Positions 8,328 through 17,668 of a stretch of DNA of 64,000 nt are shown one piece after another. Source of the DNA: JABJOR01 sp965603075 (lineage in GTDB: Bacteria; Pseudomonadota; Alphaproteobacteria; Rhodospirillales; Casp-alpha2); contig CBFDBO010000002.1 in the NCBI GenBank assembly GCA_965603075.1, positions 124,001 to 188,000 of the forward strand, read 5' to 3'. Positions within the stretch are counted from its first letter, which is position 1. Every line of letters begins with the position of its first letter. A program made the translations under genes and the position numbers. The notes under the pieces were generated by a model. That model saw only the letters and a list, made by a program, of their open reading frames with translations. It had not been told where the DNA came from and did no database searches.

Positions 8328-9920
8328 TTAAAGCGGCAACGTCTTGGGGCGCTTGGCATGAAGCCAAGTAACCGCCATCAGACGTACCAACATAATGGTT
8401 GTGAACATGGATGTGACAATACCAATGGCCAGTGTCACTGAAAATCCTCTGATCGGACCAGAGCCAAATATATACAACAATATGGCAGCAATCAGCGTGG
8501 TAACGTTTGCATCAATAATCGTTGTAAAGGCACGCTGATACCCCGTATCCATAGCGGACATTGGCGTCCGTCCCGCACGGATTTCTTCTCTGATACGTTC
8601 AAACACCAACACGTTAGCATCAACGGCCATACCGATGGTCAAGACGATCCCTGCGATACCGGGCAATGTAAGGGTAGCTTGCAAAAATGAAAGCGCCCCT
8701 AGGATCAAGAAGATATTGACGATCAAAGCAATATCAGCCATCAAACCAAACAGACCGTAAGTGATGATCATAAAGACGACCACGCCGATCATACCAATGA
8801 TGCTGGCCAGTTTGCCCGCAGCGATCGAGTCTTTACCCAGTCCGGGACCAACAGTGCGTTCTTCCAAAATCACCAACGGCGCAGGTAGAGCGCCTGCGCG
8901 TAGTAATAAGGCAAGGTCTTGGGCAGATTGGAAGGTAAAGTTACCACTGATTTGACCGGAACCACCGAGAATAGGAGAACGAATAACAGGTGCACTGATC
9001 ACACCACCATCAAGTACGATAGCAAAAGGCTTGTTTACGTTTGCCGAGGTTACTTCGCCAAATCTTTTGGCACCGCGTGTGTCGAAACGGAACGTAACAA
9101 TGGGCTCGCCCGTACGCTGGTCAGTAGAGGGTGATGCATCAACCAGTGTTTCACCACTGACCATGACCCGCTTATGGATCAGATACATGCGTTGATTGCC
9201 CTCTTCACTAGATGGCAGCAAAAAGGAGCCTGGTGGAACGCGACCATTAATGGCGCTTTCAACACTGTTTTCTTCATCAACCAAATGGAAGGTCATCTTG
9301 GCGGTTTTACCAAGCAGGCGTTTGACCCGTTCGGGGTCTTCAAGACCGGGCAATTGCACTAAGATACGGTCTTCGCCCTGACGTTGAATTGTTGGTTCTC
9401 GTACACCGGTTTCGTCAATCCTACGACGAACGATTTCAATAGATTGTTGAATAGCTGAATTCAGCATATCGCGGGATGTGTTTTCATCTAGTACGATACT
9501 CAGCGTACCGTTGTCATCAACATCAACGGTTGTACCGGGTTCAATGGTTTTGACTAGTGCTTCGGCGGCATCCACTTGATTTACATCGAGGATTCGAACA
9601 CTTACACGTAACGGATCGTCATCGTCGTTGGTGCCTGTAACACCCAGATTACGATACTTTATTTTCGCTTTACGGAGTTCAGAGCGGGTGCCTTCTACAA
9701 TGGCTTCCAAGAACTCTTGAATAACGGCGTCCGATTGCACTTCAAGCAATAAGTGTGACCCACCTTGCAAATCAAGACCAAGGCTAACCTGTTTATGCGG
9801 TAACCAGTCTGGTAGGGATACAGTGAACTTATTGTCTAGAAAGTTCGGCATAGCGAATGCCATACCCAGTAAACAGATACCCAATATAAGGGTAACCTTC
9901 AATTTAGAAAATTGAATCAT
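8328..9920 (-). CDS. secD: Protein translocase subunit SecD
   Basis: The 530-residue inner-membrane protein has an N-terminal helix, the signature LGLDLQGGSHLLLEV (about residues 46-60), a long periplasmic P1 region (QLPGLEDPERVKRLLG), and a C-terminal membrane block with GMAVDANVLVFERIREE, the proton-relay segment. Length and motif order are those of a normal SecD. It is second in the yajC-secD-secF operon, 48 bases after yajC, and works with SecF in late steps of Sec export. Confidence 0.98.
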   Translation of the reverse strand: MIQFSKLKVTLILGICLLGMAFAMPNFLDNKFTVSLPDWLPHKQVSLGLDLQGGSHLLLEVQSDAVIQEFLEAIVEGTRSELRKAKIKYRNLGVTGTNDDDDPLRVSVRILDVNQVDAAEALVKTIEPGTTVDVDDNGTLSIVLDENTSRDMLNSAIQQSIEIVRRRIDETGVREPTIQRQGEDRILVQLPGLEDPERVKRLLGKTAKMTFHLVDEENSVESAINGRVPPGSFLLPSSEEGNQRMYLIHKRVMVSGETLVDASPSTDQRTGEPIVTFRFDTRGAKRFGEVTSANVNKPFAIVLDGGVISAPVIRSPILGGSGQISGNFTFQSAQDLALLLRAGALPAPLVILEERTVGPGLGKDSIAAGKLASIIGMIGVVVFMIITYGLFGLMADIALIVNIFLILGALSFLQATLTLPGIAGIVLTIGMAVDANVLVFERIREEIRAGRTPMSAMDTGYQRAFTTIIDANVTTLIAAILLYIFGSGPIRGFSVTLAIGIVTSMFTTIMLVRLMAVTWLHAKRPKTLPL

Positions 9921-9968
9921 GATCGGACTGTATCCCCATAAATTTTATTTAACTGATATTATATGAAA

Positions 9969-10388
9969 TCAGTTGTCTTTTTTGCCACCGAACAAACCAC
10001 CGAGAAGACCAGCTGGCTTTTTCTCTGTTTCGTCATTGGCGGCTTTTGGCGTTGCGGCTTTAGCAGCAGGCTCTGTTTTATTTAAAACATGGGCAACCAT
10101 TTCACGTTGTACTTTGACTTTGACATCTGGGGCGATTTCAACGGTCAACTCGCTATCATTTTCGCTAACCTTGGTTACAGAACCAATAATACCGCCGCCT
10201 GTTACCACTTTGTCACCACGACGAATTCCGACGAGCGCTTTTTTGTGCTCTTTCATTTTCTTTTGCTGTGGACGAATCAGCAGGAAGTAGAATACAACGA
10301 AGATCAGTAATAGAGGTAAGATTGCTTCAATGCCCCCACCGACTGACGCGTCGCCTGCTGCTTGAGCGTATGCTGGTGAAATGAACAT
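9969..10388 (-). CDS. yajC: Sec translocon accessory protein YajC
   Basis: The 139-residue protein has one N-terminal membrane helix (about 22-40, LPLLLIFVVFYFLLIRPQQKK) and the conserved RRGDKVVTGGGIIGSV motif. The tail, from about residue 100, is Ala/Lys-rich and ends in GGLFGGKKDN; it is somewhat longer than in E. coli. AAGGAGAAG precedes the ATG at 10388, a strong ribosome binding site. YajC associates with SecDF and is the first gene of this operon. It is divergent from the DUF815 ATPase gene at 10511, with a 122-bp shared promoter region. Confidence 0.97.
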   Translation of the reverse strand: MFISPAYAQAAGDASVGGGIEAILPLLLIFVVFYFLLIRPQQKKMKEHKKALVGIRRGDKVVTGGGIIGSVTKVSENDSELTVEIAPDVKVKVQREMVAHVLNKTEPAAKAATPKAANDETEKKPAGLLGGLFGGKKDN

Positions 10389-10510
10389 GAACTTCTCCTT
10401 TTATTAGTTGAATGTGGACATAACTTGTCGGGAATATAACCTGACAGCCGCCTTTTGCAATGAGAAAGGCTAAATGAAGCAAAGAGAATGTCTTGTTAGA
10501 GGGATAATGA

Positions 10511-11446
10511 GTGTATTATGGTCTGCACATGACTGAAAAATTGACCGAAGAATTACAAAGTATCCTTAAAAATTCCGACCTAGGCACATCCTTAAACCGT
10601 ATTGCCGATGCGTTGGATCGAATGTCCCCCCCTGCCAGAACAGCCGAAGAATTGGCTCAAGTTCTTGAGAATGCGGACGCTTTTATTTGGCAAGCTGAAA
10701 ACAGTTGGTTAGAACCTGTGCCCAGGGTCAACCGTATTGAGCTTGCTTTGCTTAAAGGCATTGATCATCAAGCTGATCTCTTAGTTGAGAACACGCTACG
10801 GTTCTCAAAAGGATTACCGGCCAATAACGCTCTGCTCTGGGGTGCACGGGGAACCGGGAAAAGTTCCATTGTAAAAGCGGTGCATAGTGAAATTAACCGT
10901 CGTACACCCGGCACCATAGCCATGATTGAAATCCACCGTGAGGATTTAACCAGCTTGCCCACGTTGTTACACATCTTACGCGATAGTAAGCGAGCTTGTT
11001 TGGTGTTTTGTGATGACCTCTCCTTCGATGGTGATGATGCGTCTTACAAGTCATTAAAAGCCGTGTTGGAAGGTGGGTTAGAGGGACGACCGGCTAATGT
11101 TTTGTTCTACGCAACATCAAATCGACGGCATTTGATGCCCCGAGATATGATCGAGAACGAACGTTCAACGGCCATTAATCCCGCTGAAGCCGTAGAAGAA
11201 AAAGTATCCCTTTCCGATCGTTTTGGTTTATGGCTGGGCTTCCATGCGTGTGATCAAGATACATACTTCGCCATTATTGACGGATACGCCCAGAAGCTGG
11301 AACTGGATATCACCACCGAACAACTCCATCGTGAGGCCAAAGAATGGACCATGACCCGTGGGTCGCGCTCTGGACGTGTTGCATGGCAATTTATCCAAGA
11401 TTTAGCAGGACGCATGGGGAAAGAAATTGAGTTCGATAAATCCTAA
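10511..11446 (+). CDS. DUF815-family AAA-type ATPase
   Basis: The 311-residue protein carries a Walker A motif, LWGARGTGKSSIVKAV (about residues 115-130), a Walker B-like CLVFCDDLSFD, and the SDRFGLWLGFHACDQ segment typical of DUF815 ATPases. The cellular role of this family is not established. The GTG at 10511 has GAGGG 7 bases upstream; an ATG at 10529 is the alternative and has a weaker site. The gene overlaps the start of greB by 20 bases, so the two are translationally linked. Confidence 0.9.
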   Translation: MYYGLHMTEKLTEELQSILKNSDLGTSLNRIADALDRMSPPARTAEELAQVLENADAFIWQAENSWLEPVPRVNRIELALLKGIDHQADLLVENTLRFSKGLPANNALLWGARGTGKSSIVKAVHSEINRRTPGTIAMIEIHREDLTSLPTLLHILRDSKRACLVFCDDLSFDGDDASYKSLKAVLEGGLEGRPANVLFYATSNRRHLMPRDMIENERSTAINPAEAVEEKVSLSDRFGLWLGFHACDQDTYFAIIDGYAQKLELDITTEQLHREAKEWTMTRGSRSGRVAWQFIQDLAGRMGKEIEFDKS

Positions 11447-11987
11447 CAGCCTCGATTTAAGTGAGGATGAAGCCGACATTGAAGAAGATACCCCTGTCCT
11501 TGGTGGCGGCCTCAAAAATTACATTACACAAACAGGCTATGACACGCTGTTGGAAGAACGTCGTCACTTGCAAAGCAAAGAGCGCCCTGGTGTTGTTCAG
11601 ACGGTGTCTTGGGCGGCTTCAAATGGTGATCGATCAGAAAACGGTGATTATATTTATGGCAAAAAACGCCTACGCCAGATCGATGGACGGATCAGGTTTT
11701 TAAACAAACGACTAAAAGTTGCTCATGTCATTAAACCAGAAGATCAGAAAAACCATGATCAGATTTTCTTTGGCGCAAAGGTAACTTACGTTCGTGAAGA
11801 TACAGGTGAGCAAAAAACCATAACCATTGTTGGTGTGGATGAGGCCGATACCACGCTCCATAAAGTAAGCTGGGTTTCCCCTATCGCGAAAGCGTTCTTA
11901 AAAGCTTATGAAGGTGATTACGCCAAAATTCGAACACCAAGCGGTCTGGTGCCGGTAGAAATTATATCAATTTCTTATAAGCCATAA
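11427..11987 (+). CDS. greB: Transcription elongation factor GreB
   Basis: GreB rescues backtracked RNA polymerase by stimulating transcript cleavage. The 186-residue product has the N-terminal coiled coil with SENGDYIYGKKRLRQIDGRI, whose acidic tip and basic patch are GreB-like, and the C-terminal FKBP-like domain (FFGAKVTYVREDTGEQKTI). It has a ~30-residue acidic N-terminal extension. No ATG fits; the TTG at 11427 has GGGGAAAG just upstream, inside the end of the DUF815 gene. Its stop abuts, without a gap, the stop of the convergent LpxR-like gene. Confidence 0.93.
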   Translation: MSSINPNSLDLSEDEADIEEDTPVLGGGLKNYITQTGYDTLLEERRHLQSKERPGVVQTVSWAASNGDRSENGDYIYGKKRLRQIDGRIRFLNKRLKVAHVIKPEDQKNHDQIFFGAKVTYVREDTGEQKTITIVGVDEADTTLHKVSWVSPIAKAFLKAYEGDYAKIRTPSGLVPVEIISISYKP

Positions 11988-13040
11988 TTAAAATGGGTTT
12001 TGCATGGATAAGCTAATAGAGCCATAACGACTGCCTCTATCCTGCCCTTCAAACTCTCGAGACCGGTAGGCGGTGGTATAGGATAGATTTACAGGTCCTA
12101 TTAACAAAGATGCACCAACAGACAGATCACCGATAAATGGTTTTCGATCAACACTATGAGAATCCTTAAACGTGTTACCATCTAGAAAGATATTATGCGC
12201 CACATAACTGCCGCCAGCCGTGGCAAACAAAAAAGCGCTATAGTTATCGTTGTTTTCGCGTTCCCACGCAAGGAACGGTGCGCCGCCATGGATAAGGCTT
12301 GGTGGGCCGAAATTATGGGGAAGGTTCCACCCCCAACGAACCGCGCCTCCTAGTCCAGCTTGGGTAGAAATATTGCCAAGTGAAACGCCGACATGAGGGA
12401 TCATATCAAATTCGCCTAAACCATTCAGGTCGAGCGGATGCCCCAAACGCCATTTATTTTCGTACCTTAAGGTAAAGCCAAGTTCATTTCCCAGTTGATT
12501 ATCCCAGCCTTCAAAAGTATCGATCAGACGAACGTCATGCACAATATCTTGGGCCTGTTCACCAAAAGCTATGGGGCCAACAACACCCAATGCTAGTTCT
12601 ACGGAGTTCAAAGACTGAGTTTCGTTATCAAAATCGGTAATGGCATGCAATGAGACAGCGCTATAAAGCCATGCGCCATAAGGGCGATCATCGGTAATTA
12701 AAGTGGGCGTGTAGCGGTCTTCCGGTGTGTAAATATCTTGTCCAAGACTAAACCCGAGACGAATGGATCGGTTCGGATTAGAGGCCGCATCTACATAGGG
12801 CAAAGATTCCAAGACATCGCCTGCCATGGCAAGGGATGGGAATGTCTCTCCGCTGGGAGAAAGCCAAGATAATTTGATGCCATTGGTGTAATGGCGGTCC
12901 GTGCCAGAGAAAAGGTCGTTTTCTAATTGGAAAGAAAATGTACCGGCGTCCAATGGAACGGGTCTTTCGTCCGCTAAGGCCGCTGTACTAAAAGGCAAAA
13001 AACCAAGCAATAACACTGTAATTATCGAGACATTTTTCAT
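11988..13040 (-). CDS. LpxR-family (DUF2219) outer membrane lipid A deacylase-like protein
   Basis: The 350-residue protein has a cleavable signal peptide (VSIITVLLLGFLPFSTAALA) and then FSFQLENDLFSGTDRHYTNG, the N-terminal catalytic signature of LpxR, with the Asn-Asp pair and the following Thr. DDRPYGAWLYSAVSLHAI is a second family signature. The C-terminus ends in Phe (SLSMQNPF), as expected for an outer membrane barrel. LpxR removes the 3'-acyloxyacyl group from lipid A; this substrate is inferred from the family. It is 16 bases downstream of the nlpD-like gene and probably the last gene of that leftward operon. Confidence 0.9.
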   Translation of the reverse strand: MKNVSIITVLLLGFLPFSTAALADERPVPLDAGTFSFQLENDLFSGTDRHYTNGIKLSWLSPSGETFPSLAMAGDVLESLPYVDAASNPNRSIRLGFSLGQDIYTPEDRYTPTLITDDRPYGAWLYSAVSLHAITDFDNETQSLNSVELALGVVGPIAFGEQAQDIVHDVRLIDTFEGWDNQLGNELGFTLRYENKWRLGHPLDLNGLGEFDMIPHVGVSLGNISTQAGLGGAVRWGWNLPHNFGPPSLIHGGAPFLAWERENNDNYSAFLFATAGGSYVAHNIFLDGNTFKDSHSVDRKPFIGDLSVGASLLIGPVNLSYTTAYRSREFEGQDRGSRYGSISLSMQNPF

Positions 13041-13056
13041 GGAAATAAGAATACAC

Positions 13057-14016
13057 TCAGGCGCTTGGTTCGGGTAGATATTTTCGAGGGTCGAGCGGGG
13101 TTTTCCCTTTTCTCAATTCAAAATGCAATTGTGGTACACTGACGTTACCCGAGCTGCCAACAGTTGCAATTTTCTGCCCCTTAGTGACCTTATCACCCCG
13201 TGCAACCAATAACGTGCTGTTGTGAGCGTAAGCCGTTACATAACCGTTGGCATGTTTGATTAATAACAGATTGCCAAACCCACGCAGCTCATTTCCGGCG
13301 TAGGCTATAACACCGTTTTCAACGGCTTGAACCGGGGCGCCCTTAGCGGCGGCTATGTTGATGCCATCATTATGCAAACCACCTTCTTTAGGACCAAAAC
13401 TTGATAGAAGTTTACCCTTCGTTGGCCAGATAAATCCATGCCCGCTGGTGGGGGGCGGTGCGGGGACGGCGACCTGATTTGCGATCTTTTTTGTGGCGGA
13501 TGTAGCTTGTGTCGTTTGGTTTTGGGGGGGCGGAGTTTGCGATGCCACACTCACGGGGGCGCTTCTTCCTGTACCCGTACTCGTCCCTGTTCCCGGAATT
13601 CGTAATTCTTGTTCAACGTAGATGGTATAGGGGGAGGTTATGTTATTTGCCCGGGCCAGATCATATAGATCAACACTATAATTTTGGGCAATTTTGCCCA
13701 ATGTATCGCCGCTGACAACTTTATAAACTTGGCCCCGTGGTAAAACGATACGTTGCCCGACGATCAATTTGTAAGGTGCTTTTAAATCATTGGCGATGAT
13801 GATGTCGCGTTGGGAAACACCGTGACGTCGGGACAAGGCATAGACCGTATCGCCCCGCCCTACAGTAACCGCCGTTGCATTGGTGAAAACCGTGCTTGAT
13901 TGGGATTGTGGCGTTTTTCCGTCAGCAGGCCATTCAAGGCTGCCACAACCCGCAAGCTGGAGAACAAGGGTAACCAGTGCCAGTTGATATATATATCTGG
14001 CAGAAGCGTATCTCAC
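13057..14016 (-). CDS. nlpD: NlpD-like lipoprotein with LysM and degenerate M23 domains
   Basis: The 319-residue product starts with a lipoprotein signal (LVLQLAGCGS), then two LysM repeats (VTVGRGDTVYALSRRHGVSQ and YKVVSGDTLGKIAQNYSVDL), a Thr/Pro/Gln linker and a C-terminal M23 domain. The M23 zinc site is incomplete: LHNDGINIA has Asn in place of the usual Asp, and VPQLHFE has Gln in place of the first His of HLHFE. This is the pattern of NlpD/EnvC proteins, which activate cell-division amidases rather than cut peptidoglycan themselves. The gene overlaps pcm by 4 bases, in the surE-pcm-nlpD order also found in E. coli. Confidence 0.93.
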   Translation of the reverse strand: MRYASARYIYQLALVTLVLQLAGCGSLEWPADGKTPQSQSSTVFTNATAVTVGRGDTVYALSRRHGVSQRDIIIANDLKAPYKLIVGQRIVLPRGQVYKVVSGDTLGKIAQNYSVDLYDLARANNITSPYTIYVEQELRIPGTGTSTGTGRSAPVSVASQTPPPQNQTTQATSATKKIANQVAVPAPPPTSGHGFIWPTKGKLLSSFGPKEGGLHNDGINIAAAKGAPVQAVENGVIAYAGNELRGFGNLLLIKHANGYVTAYAHNSTLLVARGDKVTKGQKIATVGSSGNVSVPQLHFELRKGKTPLDPRKYLPEPSA

Positions 14017-14687
14017 GTCTTTTCCACACCGGGTAATAAGGGGACAAATTTTACAGGGCCTAGATCTTCGGTCTCTGCACCGTCATGGGTCCGTGTTAAT
14101 TTAATCAGCCGTTGATCGTGATCTTCCAAACCAACAGGCAAAACCATGATACCGCCTTCGGCTAACTGTTCAACAAGTTGAGTGGGGATATCTATGGCAG
14201 CGCACGTCATCATGATGCGGTCAAATGGTGCCTGTTCCGGCCAGCCCATGGTGCCATCACGTAAGAGACTGGTGATATTGGTCAGTCTGAGTTCCTTGAA
14301 CTTTGCTTCTGCCGATTGTAGAAGTGGTGGATGGCGCTCAACGGTATATAATCTGCGACATAGTTTGGCAAGAATGGCCGCTTGATATCCAGACCCCGTA
14401 CCAATTTCCAATACCTTATGTCGGTCCGTTACATTAAGGGCTTCGCTCATGAGAGCAACCACAGCGGGTTGGCTGACCGTTTGCTGATGACCGATGGGTA
14501 AGGCCACATTTTCAAAAGCCCGTTCGCGAAAAGCACGGGGAACAAACATCTCTCGGGGGATGTTCTCCATTGCACGCAGGACACGCGGATCGCTCACCCC
14601 CCCTTGGCGTACTTCCAATAATAACTGGGCAACGGCTTTTGAGGTTGTGTTTTCAATTGTGTTTTCTGGGACGATAGCGGTATTCAC
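14013..14687 (-). CDS. pcm: Protein-L-isoaspartate O-methyltransferase
   Basis: Pcm methylates isoaspartyl residues so damaged proteins can be repaired. The 224-residue product has QTVSQPAVVALMSEAL, with the conserved Ser, and the SAM-binding LEIGTGSGYQAAILAKL, followed by YTVERHPPL. The start is GTG at 14687, overlapping the surE stop as GTGA. It is cotranscribed with serS-surE upstream and nlpD downstream. Confidence 0.97.
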   Translation of the reverse strand: MNTAIVPENTIENTTSKAVAQLLLEVRQGGVSDPRVLRAMENIPREMFVPRAFRERAFENVALPIGHQQTVSQPAVVALMSEALNVTDRHKVLEIGTGSGYQAAILAKLCRRLYTVERHPPLLQSAEAKFKELRLTNITSLLRDGTMGWPEQAPFDRIMMTCAAIDIPTQLVEQLAEGGIMVLPVGLEDHDQRLIKLTRTHDGAETEDLGPVKFVPLLPGVEKT

Positions 14688-15469
14688 GAAAAAGTCTTTC
14701 TCATAGATTTTAAAACAGCTGTATTGGTCATGTTAATAGATAATGGGGTAATGGAAATAGCGGCGTTTTCAATTGCTGAAATATCGGTACCCTTTTTGTA
14801 TTCTTCTTTGAAACGTTGCGAGCCAATCCAATAAAACGGTTTGCCGCGTGGGTCGTCTCCTTTATGGACAAAATCACCGAACTTAAGATCACCTTGGCTG
14901 GTTATTTCCATGCCTTTGACATCTTTAGAGATGACATCTGGAAAATTTACATTCAAGAGTGTATCGGTTGGCAGGCTCATCCCTGCAAGCTTTTTCATCA
15001 CTTTCGGAACCCATGTGGCAGCGGTATTCCAATGAAGGCGTTTGCCGTCCTCAAAACTTTGCGAAAAAGCAATGGAAGGCACCCCTAAAATTAACGCTTC
15101 GATAGCAGCGGCAACAGTGCCAGAATAGGTGACATCTTCCCCAATGTTCGCGCCATGATTAATACCAGAAATAACAATATCGGGCGGGCTATCTTTCATG
15201 ATTTCATTGATGGCAAGCAAAACACAATCGGTCGGTGTGCCATCGACAGCATAGCGTTTGCCAGAAATATGGCGTACGCGAAGGGGGCGGCGCAGGGTTA
15301 GCGCGTGCGCCACGGCACTTTGCTCGGTTTCGGGGGCAACCACCCATACTTCACGGGCAATAGCGCGTATGGATTTCTCAAGAACTTTGATGCCTTGGGC
15401 GTGTATGCTGTCATCGTTGGATATCAGAACGCGCGCTTTGCTGAGGTCCTTGAGGATATGATTAGCCAT
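14684..15469 (-). CDS. surE: 5'-nucleotidase SurE
   Basis: SurE hydrolyses nucleoside 5'- and 3'-monophosphates and short polyphosphate. The 261-residue product has RVLISNDDSIHAQGIKVLEK at its N-terminus; the two metal-binding Asp are kept but the usual NDDG reads NDDS. SGINHGANIGEDVTYSGTVAAA (given here as two motifs, SGINHGANIG and YSGTVAAA) is intact, with the metal-binding Asn. It overlaps serS by 8 bases and pcm by 4, so translation is likely coupled through the operon. Confidence 0.96.
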   Translation of the reverse strand: MANHILKDLSKARVLISNDDSIHAQGIKVLEKSIRAIAREVWVVAPETEQSAVAHALTLRRPLRVRHISGKRYAVDGTPTDCVLLAINEIMKDSPPDIVISGINHGANIGEDVTYSGTVAAAIEALILGVPSIAFSQSFEDGKRLHWNTAATWVPKVMKKLAGMSLPTDTLLNVNFPDVISKDVKGMEITSQGDLKFGDFVHKGDDPRGKPFYWIGSQRFKEEYKKGTDISAIENAAISITPLSINMTNTAVLKSMRKTFS

Positions 15470-16739
15470 TGGGAAGGATGACCTCTAAATTATTCATATA
15501 AGGTCGCAGTGCTTCGGGAACGATAATAGAGCCATCGGCTTGTTGGTAATTCTCCAATACCGCAACCAAGGTACGACCAACGGCAAGACCTGAACCGTTC
15601 AGGGTATGGACAAACTCTGTCCCCTTCTCGCCTTTTGGACGACAACGGGTGTTCATGCGACGGGCTTGAAAATCACCACAGTTTGAGCAACTGGAAATTT
15701 CCCGGTACTGATTTTGTCCAGGCAGCCAAACTTCGATATCATGTGTGCGACGGGCGCCAAAACCCATGTCTCCGGTTGAAAGGACCACCGTGCGATACGG
15801 CAAGTTCAAACGTTGTAAAATACCTTCGGCGCATTCGGTCATGCGGTTAAGCTCATCGATGGACTGATCCGGTTCAACCACACTGACCAGTTCAACTTTG
15901 GTGAATTGGTGTTGACGAATCATGCCACGGGTGTCGCGACCAGCAGAACCCGCCTCAGAGCGGAAACACCATGTCATGGCGGTATAACGCCGGGGCAAAG
16001 ACTCTGTGTCGATAATTTCACCGCGGGTGATGTTGGTTAAAGGGACTTCGGCGGTGGGGATTAACCAATAACCATCTTCGGTACGAAATAAGTCTTCGGC
16101 AAATTTAGGAAGTTGTCCGGTACCATACATAGAATCGTCATTGACCAGCGCTGGTGGATTGACCTCGAGGTAGCCGTTTTCTTGCGTATGTACATCCAAC
16201 ATAAGGGACGCAATGGCGCGTTCTAGTCTGGCAAGCGCACCGGAAAGGATTACAAATCGAGCACCGGATACTTTCACCGCCCGTTCGAAATCCATTAGGC
16301 CCAATGCTTCCCCTAGATCAAAATGTTCTTTGGGCTTGAAATCAAAGCTCTTGATGTCACCCCAGCGGCGGATTTCCACATTGTCGCTTTCATCTTCGCC
16401 GATGGGCGTGTCCTCGAATGGTAAATTTGGAAGACCTTGTAGAATAGTATTAAGCTCGTTCTGGCTTGTTTTGGCATCTTCCTCGGCTTTGGCTTGTGCG
16501 TCTTTGCTGGCGGATACTTGCGCGATGATGTCGCTGGCATCTTCGCCACGCGATTTGGCTTGGCCAATTTCTTTTGCAAGTTTGTTCCGTTCGGCTTGAA
16601 TTTCCTGCGCTTTGGTTTGATGACCACGGTAGGTTCTATCAAGTTCGATTAGATTGGCAGCCATGGGCGCAAGCTTGCGCATGCCAATACCTGCATCAAA
16701 GGCTTCTGGGTTTTCTCGTATCCACTTAATGTCGTGCAT
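15462..16739 (-). CDS. serS: Seryl-tRNA synthetase
   Basis: SerS charges tRNA-Ser. The 425-residue product has the N-terminal antiparallel coiled-coil arm (about residues 30-100, rich in Lys, Ala and Glu) and the class II catalytic core: FRSEAGSAGRDTRGMIRQHQ (motif 2), DIEVWLPGQNQYREISSCSN and NGSGLAVGRTLVAVLENYQ (motif 3). It starts 51 bases after the tatC stop, so it may be the link between the tat genes and surE-pcm-nlpD. Confidence 0.98.
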   Translation of the reverse strand: MHDIKWIRENPEAFDAGIGMRKLAPMAANLIELDRTYRGHQTKAQEIQAERNKLAKEIGQAKSRGEDASDIIAQVSASKDAQAKAEEDAKTSQNELNTILQGLPNLPFEDTPIGEDESDNVEIRRWGDIKSFDFKPKEHFDLGEALGLMDFERAVKVSGARFVILSGALARLERAIASLMLDVHTQENGYLEVNPPALVNDDSMYGTGQLPKFAEDLFRTEDGYWLIPTAEVPLTNITRGEIIDTESLPRRYTAMTWCFRSEAGSAGRDTRGMIRQHQFTKVELVSVVEPDQSIDELNRMTECAEGILQRLNLPYRTVVLSTGDMGFGARRTHDIEVWLPGQNQYREISSCSNCGDFQARRMNTRCRPKGEKGTEFVHTLNGSGLAVGRTLVAVLENYQQADGSIIVPEALRPYMNNLEVILPNG

Positions 16740-16790
16740 GATTTTATCGGTCCGGTCAGGCCGATGCGTTTTTAAAGGGGCACCGGCGGT

Positions 16791-17651
16791 TTAAGTCTTG
16801 ACTTTGTTGTCTTCAATATCGACGTCATCATCGTCGAAATCATCTTCCGCGTCATCTTGATCTTCATCAGATGCCGCCTCTTTGTCTCTTTTTCTCTCTA
16901 CAAATCGCACAGCAACAATGGAGATTTCGTAAAGAACCATAATAGAAAGGGCTAGGCCTATTTGCGAAATAACATCGGGTGGCGTTAATACGGCCGCTGC
17001 CACGAAAGCGAAGACGATGGCGTATTTGCGTTTATCACGCAATCCCTTGGCACTAACAACACCAATTCGGGCAAGTAAGCACAGAACGACGGGTAATTCA
17101 AAGCATAGACCAAAGGCAAAAATAAGTTGCATAACCAACGATAAATACTGATCAACTTTGGCTTCCAATTGAATTGGTAGCCCCCCCGACATCCCGGCAG
17201 ATTCAAAGCTCAGAAAGAACTCCCAAGCAAAGGGGAAGATATAATAATACACCAACGCCCCACCCAAGAAGAACAAAATGGGTGTAAAAATTAAAAAGGG
17301 TAGGAATGCTTTCTTTTCATCTTTGTAAAGGCCGGGGGCAACAAATGCCCACAGTTGCAGGGATATGAACGGAAATGAAATAAATAAAGCAGCAAAAAAT
17401 GCGACTTTTACGTAGGTGAAAAAGGCCTCATGCAACGCCGTAAAGATCAATCGGCGCTCCCCGCCCAAATCTTCCATGACATCTGCCAATGGTTGGACAA
17501 GAAATCCATAAATATAGGGCGCAAAATGATAGCAGATAAAAAATAGTATAATGAGAGCCACGAATGATTTCATCAAACGGGAGCGCAGCTCGATCAAATG
17601 TTCGAGAAGCGGCATAGGTGAGTCTTCTGTGGCTTCGTTTTCGGCTGTCAC
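16791..17651 (-). CDS. tatC: Sec-independent protein translocase subunit TatC
   Basis: TatC is the membrane receptor for twin-arginine signal peptides. The 286-residue product has the N-terminal MPLLEHLIELRSRLMKSF motif, six predicted helices, and LWAFVAPGLYKDEKKAFLPF. The last ~35 residues are strongly acidic (DEDQDDAEDDFDDDDVDIED), an extension beyond the usual length. The start is GTG at 17651; an ATG at 17615 would leave the core motif intact and is an alternative. It is the last of tatA-tatB-tatC, 17 bases after tatB. Confidence 0.97.
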   Translation of the reverse strand: MTAENEATEDSPMPLLEHLIELRSRLMKSFVALIILFFICYHFAPYIYGFLVQPLADVMEDLGGERRLIFTALHEAFFTYVKVAFFAALFISFPFISLQLWAFVAPGLYKDEKKAFLPFLIFTPILFFLGGALVYYYIFPFAWEFFLSFESAGMSGGLPIQLEAKVDQYLSLVMQLIFAFGLCFELPVVLCLLARIGVVSAKGLRDKRKYAIVFAFVAAAVLTPPDVISQIGLALSIMVLYEISIVAVRFVERKRDKEAASDEDQDDAEDDFDDDDVDIEDNKVKT

Positions 17652-17668
17652 GGCGTATCTCTATATTT

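Noticed and set aside
10450..10470. GCCTTT/AAAGGC inverted repeat upstream of yajC and the DUF815 gene
   Set aside because: Only 6 bp with a long loop and no T-run; not distinguishable from chance.
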